Assembly (NCBI RefSeq): GCF_024809975.1
Contig: NZ_JANUDY010000003.1
Span: forward strand, 186,001-250,000
Source: Comamonas sp. BIGb0152
GTDB taxonomy: Bacteria; Pseudomonadota; Gammaproteobacteria; Burkholderiales; Burkholderiaceae_C
Direction: 5' to 3'
Length of the DNA: 64,000 nt
Part shown: in pieces, positions 62,726 through 64,000 of the stretch
Numbering within the stretch: position 1 is the first letter of the stretch
Layout: every line of letters begins with the position of its first letter
Position numbers and translations under genes: made by a program
Notes under the pieces: model-generated
What the model was told of the DNA's origin: nothing
Databases searched by the model: none
The model's input: only the letters and a program-made list of their open reading frames with translations

Positions 62726-62932
62726 GCTCGCTCCCTTCAAAACCCCTGATATTGCCAGAACCCCAGGCACCTCCCCTTCCCTGCGCCGTGCAGGCTGCGC
62801 AGGCAATGCGAATGCATCTGCTTACAGCCCGCATCCAGAGCGGTGGTACGTGGGCATTGGGCTGCCTTCGCAACCAGCAGCGCGCAGACACGCGATACTG
62901 CAGGCTTCGCAAACTTTACCGAAAACAAGAAC

Positions 62933-63397
62933 ATGCAAGGCCATCCTGACGTCGTCGACTACCTCAAGGACCTGCTGCAGGGCGAGCTGGCGGCTCGCGA
63001 CCAGTATTTTGCCCATTCGCGCATTTACGAAGACCAAGGCTTCAGCAAGCTGTTCACCCGCCTGGACCATGAGATGCAGGAAGAAACCCAGCACGCCGAC
63101 GCGCTGCTGCGCCGCATTCTGATGCTGGGCGGCCGCCCCGATATGCGCCCCAAGGAGTTCACGCCCGGCGCCACCGTGCCCGAGATGCTGCAAAAGGACC
63201 TGGATACCGAATACGAAGTGCGTGCCGGCCTGCGCCAGGGCATGGAGCTGTGCGAAAAGCACAGCGACTATGTGAGCCGCGATATTCTGCTGGCACAGCT
63301 GCGCGACACCGAAGAAGACCATGCCTACTGGCTGGAAAAGCAGCTGGGCCTGATCAAGATGATGGGCCTGCCCAACTACCTGCAAAGCCAGACCTGA
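62933..63397 (+). CDS. bfr: Bacterioferritin with the haem-ligand Met52 replaced
   Basis: A 154-residue 24-mer iron-storage protein. The ferroxidase residues align with E. coli Bfr numbering: E18, Y25, E51, H54, E127 and H130 are present. Residue 52, the Met that binds haem between subunits, is Thr here (EETQHAD). So iron oxidation should work but haem binding should fail in a homo-oligomer; such subunits may partner with a second Bfr. The ATG at 62933 fits homologues. A strong hairpin follows. Confidence 0.92.
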   Translation: MQGHPDVVDYLKDLLQGELAARDQYFAHSRIYEDQGFSKLFTRLDHEMQEETQHADALLRRILMLGGRPDMRPKEFTPGATVPEMLQKDLDTEYEVRAGLRQGMELCEKHSDYVSRDILLAQLRDTEEDHAYWLEKQLGLIKMMGLPNYLQSQT

Positions 63398-63410
63398 TCT
63401 GCGCTCGCCC

Positions 63411-63447
63411 ATGCAAAAGGCCGCCATCGTCTGGCGGCCTTTTGCAT
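63411..63447. terminator. Bidirectional terminator after bfr
   Basis: Two 15-bp arms (ATGCAAAAGGCCGCC and its complement) with a 7-nt loop, between converging genes. Confidence 0.8.
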
Positions 63448-63494
63448 GGCGAAGACTGCTGCAGCCCCCTCGGACCTGGCAGTGTTGAACCCGG

Positions 63495-64000
63495 TCAGGG
63501 TGCAGCGGTGGCTACCGTTGGCATACGCATCGAGCGCACCAGCGCCGCTAGCACCACGCCATAGGCAGGCACAAACAGCAGCAGGCTCACGGCCAGTTTG
63601 ATGACATAGTCCACCAGTGCGATCTCCACCCAGTTGGCGGCCATGAAGGGGTCCGCGCTGCGCCAGAAGGCGATGGAGAAAAAGGCGGCGGTATCGAGCG
63701 CCTGGCCAAACACCGAGGCGGCAGCGGGCGCCATCCACCAGGCATGGCTCTTTTGGCGGATGCGGTCAAACACCTGGATGTCGAGCAGCTGGCCCAGCAC
63801 ATAGGCGGCAAAGCTGGCCAGCGCAATGCGGAACACAAAGCTGTTGAAGCTCTGCAAGGCCTCCCAGCCGTTGAAGCGCCCTTCATGGAAGATGACGCCC
63901 ACGACATAGGACACCAGCAGCGCCGGCAGCATGGCCCGGGTGATGACGCGGCGCGCCTCGACCTTGCCGATCAGACGCACGGTCAGATCAGTGGCCAAAA
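63495..64000 (-). CDS. YhhQ-type queuosine precursor transporter, cut by the window end
   Basis: The last 167 residues of an integral membrane protein. LATDLTVRLIGKVEARRVI is the family hallmark near the N-terminus; YVLGQLLDIQVFDRIRQ and GQALDTAAFFSIAF follow. The family imports preQ0/preQ1. The frame stays open to the window edge, so a few N-terminal residues are missing. With queG elsewhere in the window it fits a queuosine pathway in this organism. Confidence 0.9.
   Translation of the reverse strand, partial: LATDLTVRLIGKVEARRVITRAMLPALLVSYVVGVIFHEGRFNGWEALQSFNSFVFRIALASFAAYVLGQLLDIQVFDRIRQKSHAWWMAPAAASVFGQALDTAAFFSIAFWRSADPFMAANWVEIALVDYVIKLAVSLLLFVPAYGVVLAALVRSMRMPTVATAAP

Overview
The window is a high-GC proteobacterial chromosome segment. 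The gene content points to Burkholderiales, most likely Comamonadaceae (Comamonas-like): three periplasmic tripartite-tricarboxylate-type (Bug) receptors, one of them with a CoA-transferase and an AidB-like acyl-CoA dehydrogenase, a NodT-type/EmrAB/MarR efflux operon, an adjacent ispD/ispF pair, a Tat-exported AmiC amidase, and dense short intergenic spaces. The genus assignment is inference from family knowledge; no 16S gene is present. No rRNA, CRISPR array, insertion sequence or prophage module was seen. One tRNA gene (Val, anticodon GAC) is present.

Layout. 1-2280: a cut ORF end, a small membrane protein and an exported serine hydrolase. 2280-4680: an AT-richer accessory patch with a set of tiny genes that share a start-site palindrome (AGACCGGAGGTCT, four copies, each exactly 2 nt before an ATG). 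These genes form two paralogous families: type A (55-58 aa, LS...FW) and type B (71-73 aa, DVDSRNVSDDD core). They alternate as A1-B1-A2 and B2-A3, with a divergent fifth member (C). This is the most novel part of the window. 4896-12440: tRNA-Val, relA, an alpha/beta hydrolase, 3-hydroxybutyrate dehydrogenase, an OmpR/EnvZ-type pair and a GFA-fold protein. 12531-22794: housekeeping genes ispF, ispD, mfd, serB, argE, an SRAP-domain protein that lacks its catalytic residues, a gluzincin-type metalloprotease and a XerD-type recombinase. 22852-31000: two Bug receptors, an AEC transporter, an SGNH lipoprotein, queG, tsaE-amiC and dedA. 31080-38316: mutL and the four-gene drug-efflux operon. 38701-50018: gdhA, an M48 protease, miaA, DUF2867, a Cds1-like PLP enzyme, an MFS exporter divergent from an HxlR regulator, cysE, trmJ, suhB and rcnB-like. 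50529-64000: mutS overlapping an Anbu (ancestral proteasome-like) gene, IclR and LysR regulators, a secreted nuclease, the CoA-transferase/Bug/acyl-CoA dehydrogenase group with a divergent LysR, a RlaP-type nucleotidyltransferase, a bacterioferritin with Met52 replaced, and a yhhQ-type transporter cut by the window end.

How the genes work together. Several units look transcriptionally linked: marR-omf-emrA-emrB (a 4-nt overlap between the first two); tsaE-amiC (GTGA overlap); mutS-anbu (ATGA overlap); acyl-CoA dehydrogenase-bug-CoA transferase, probably an acid uptake, CoA activation and oxidation unit controlled by the divergent LysR; and ispD-ispF. The small-protein cluster has its own likely promoters, start-site hairpins and terminators. 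In it the B1 stop codon overlaps the hairpin that covers the A2 ribosome binding site, which suggests translational coupling.

All functional calls come from reading motifs by eye; no database search was run.
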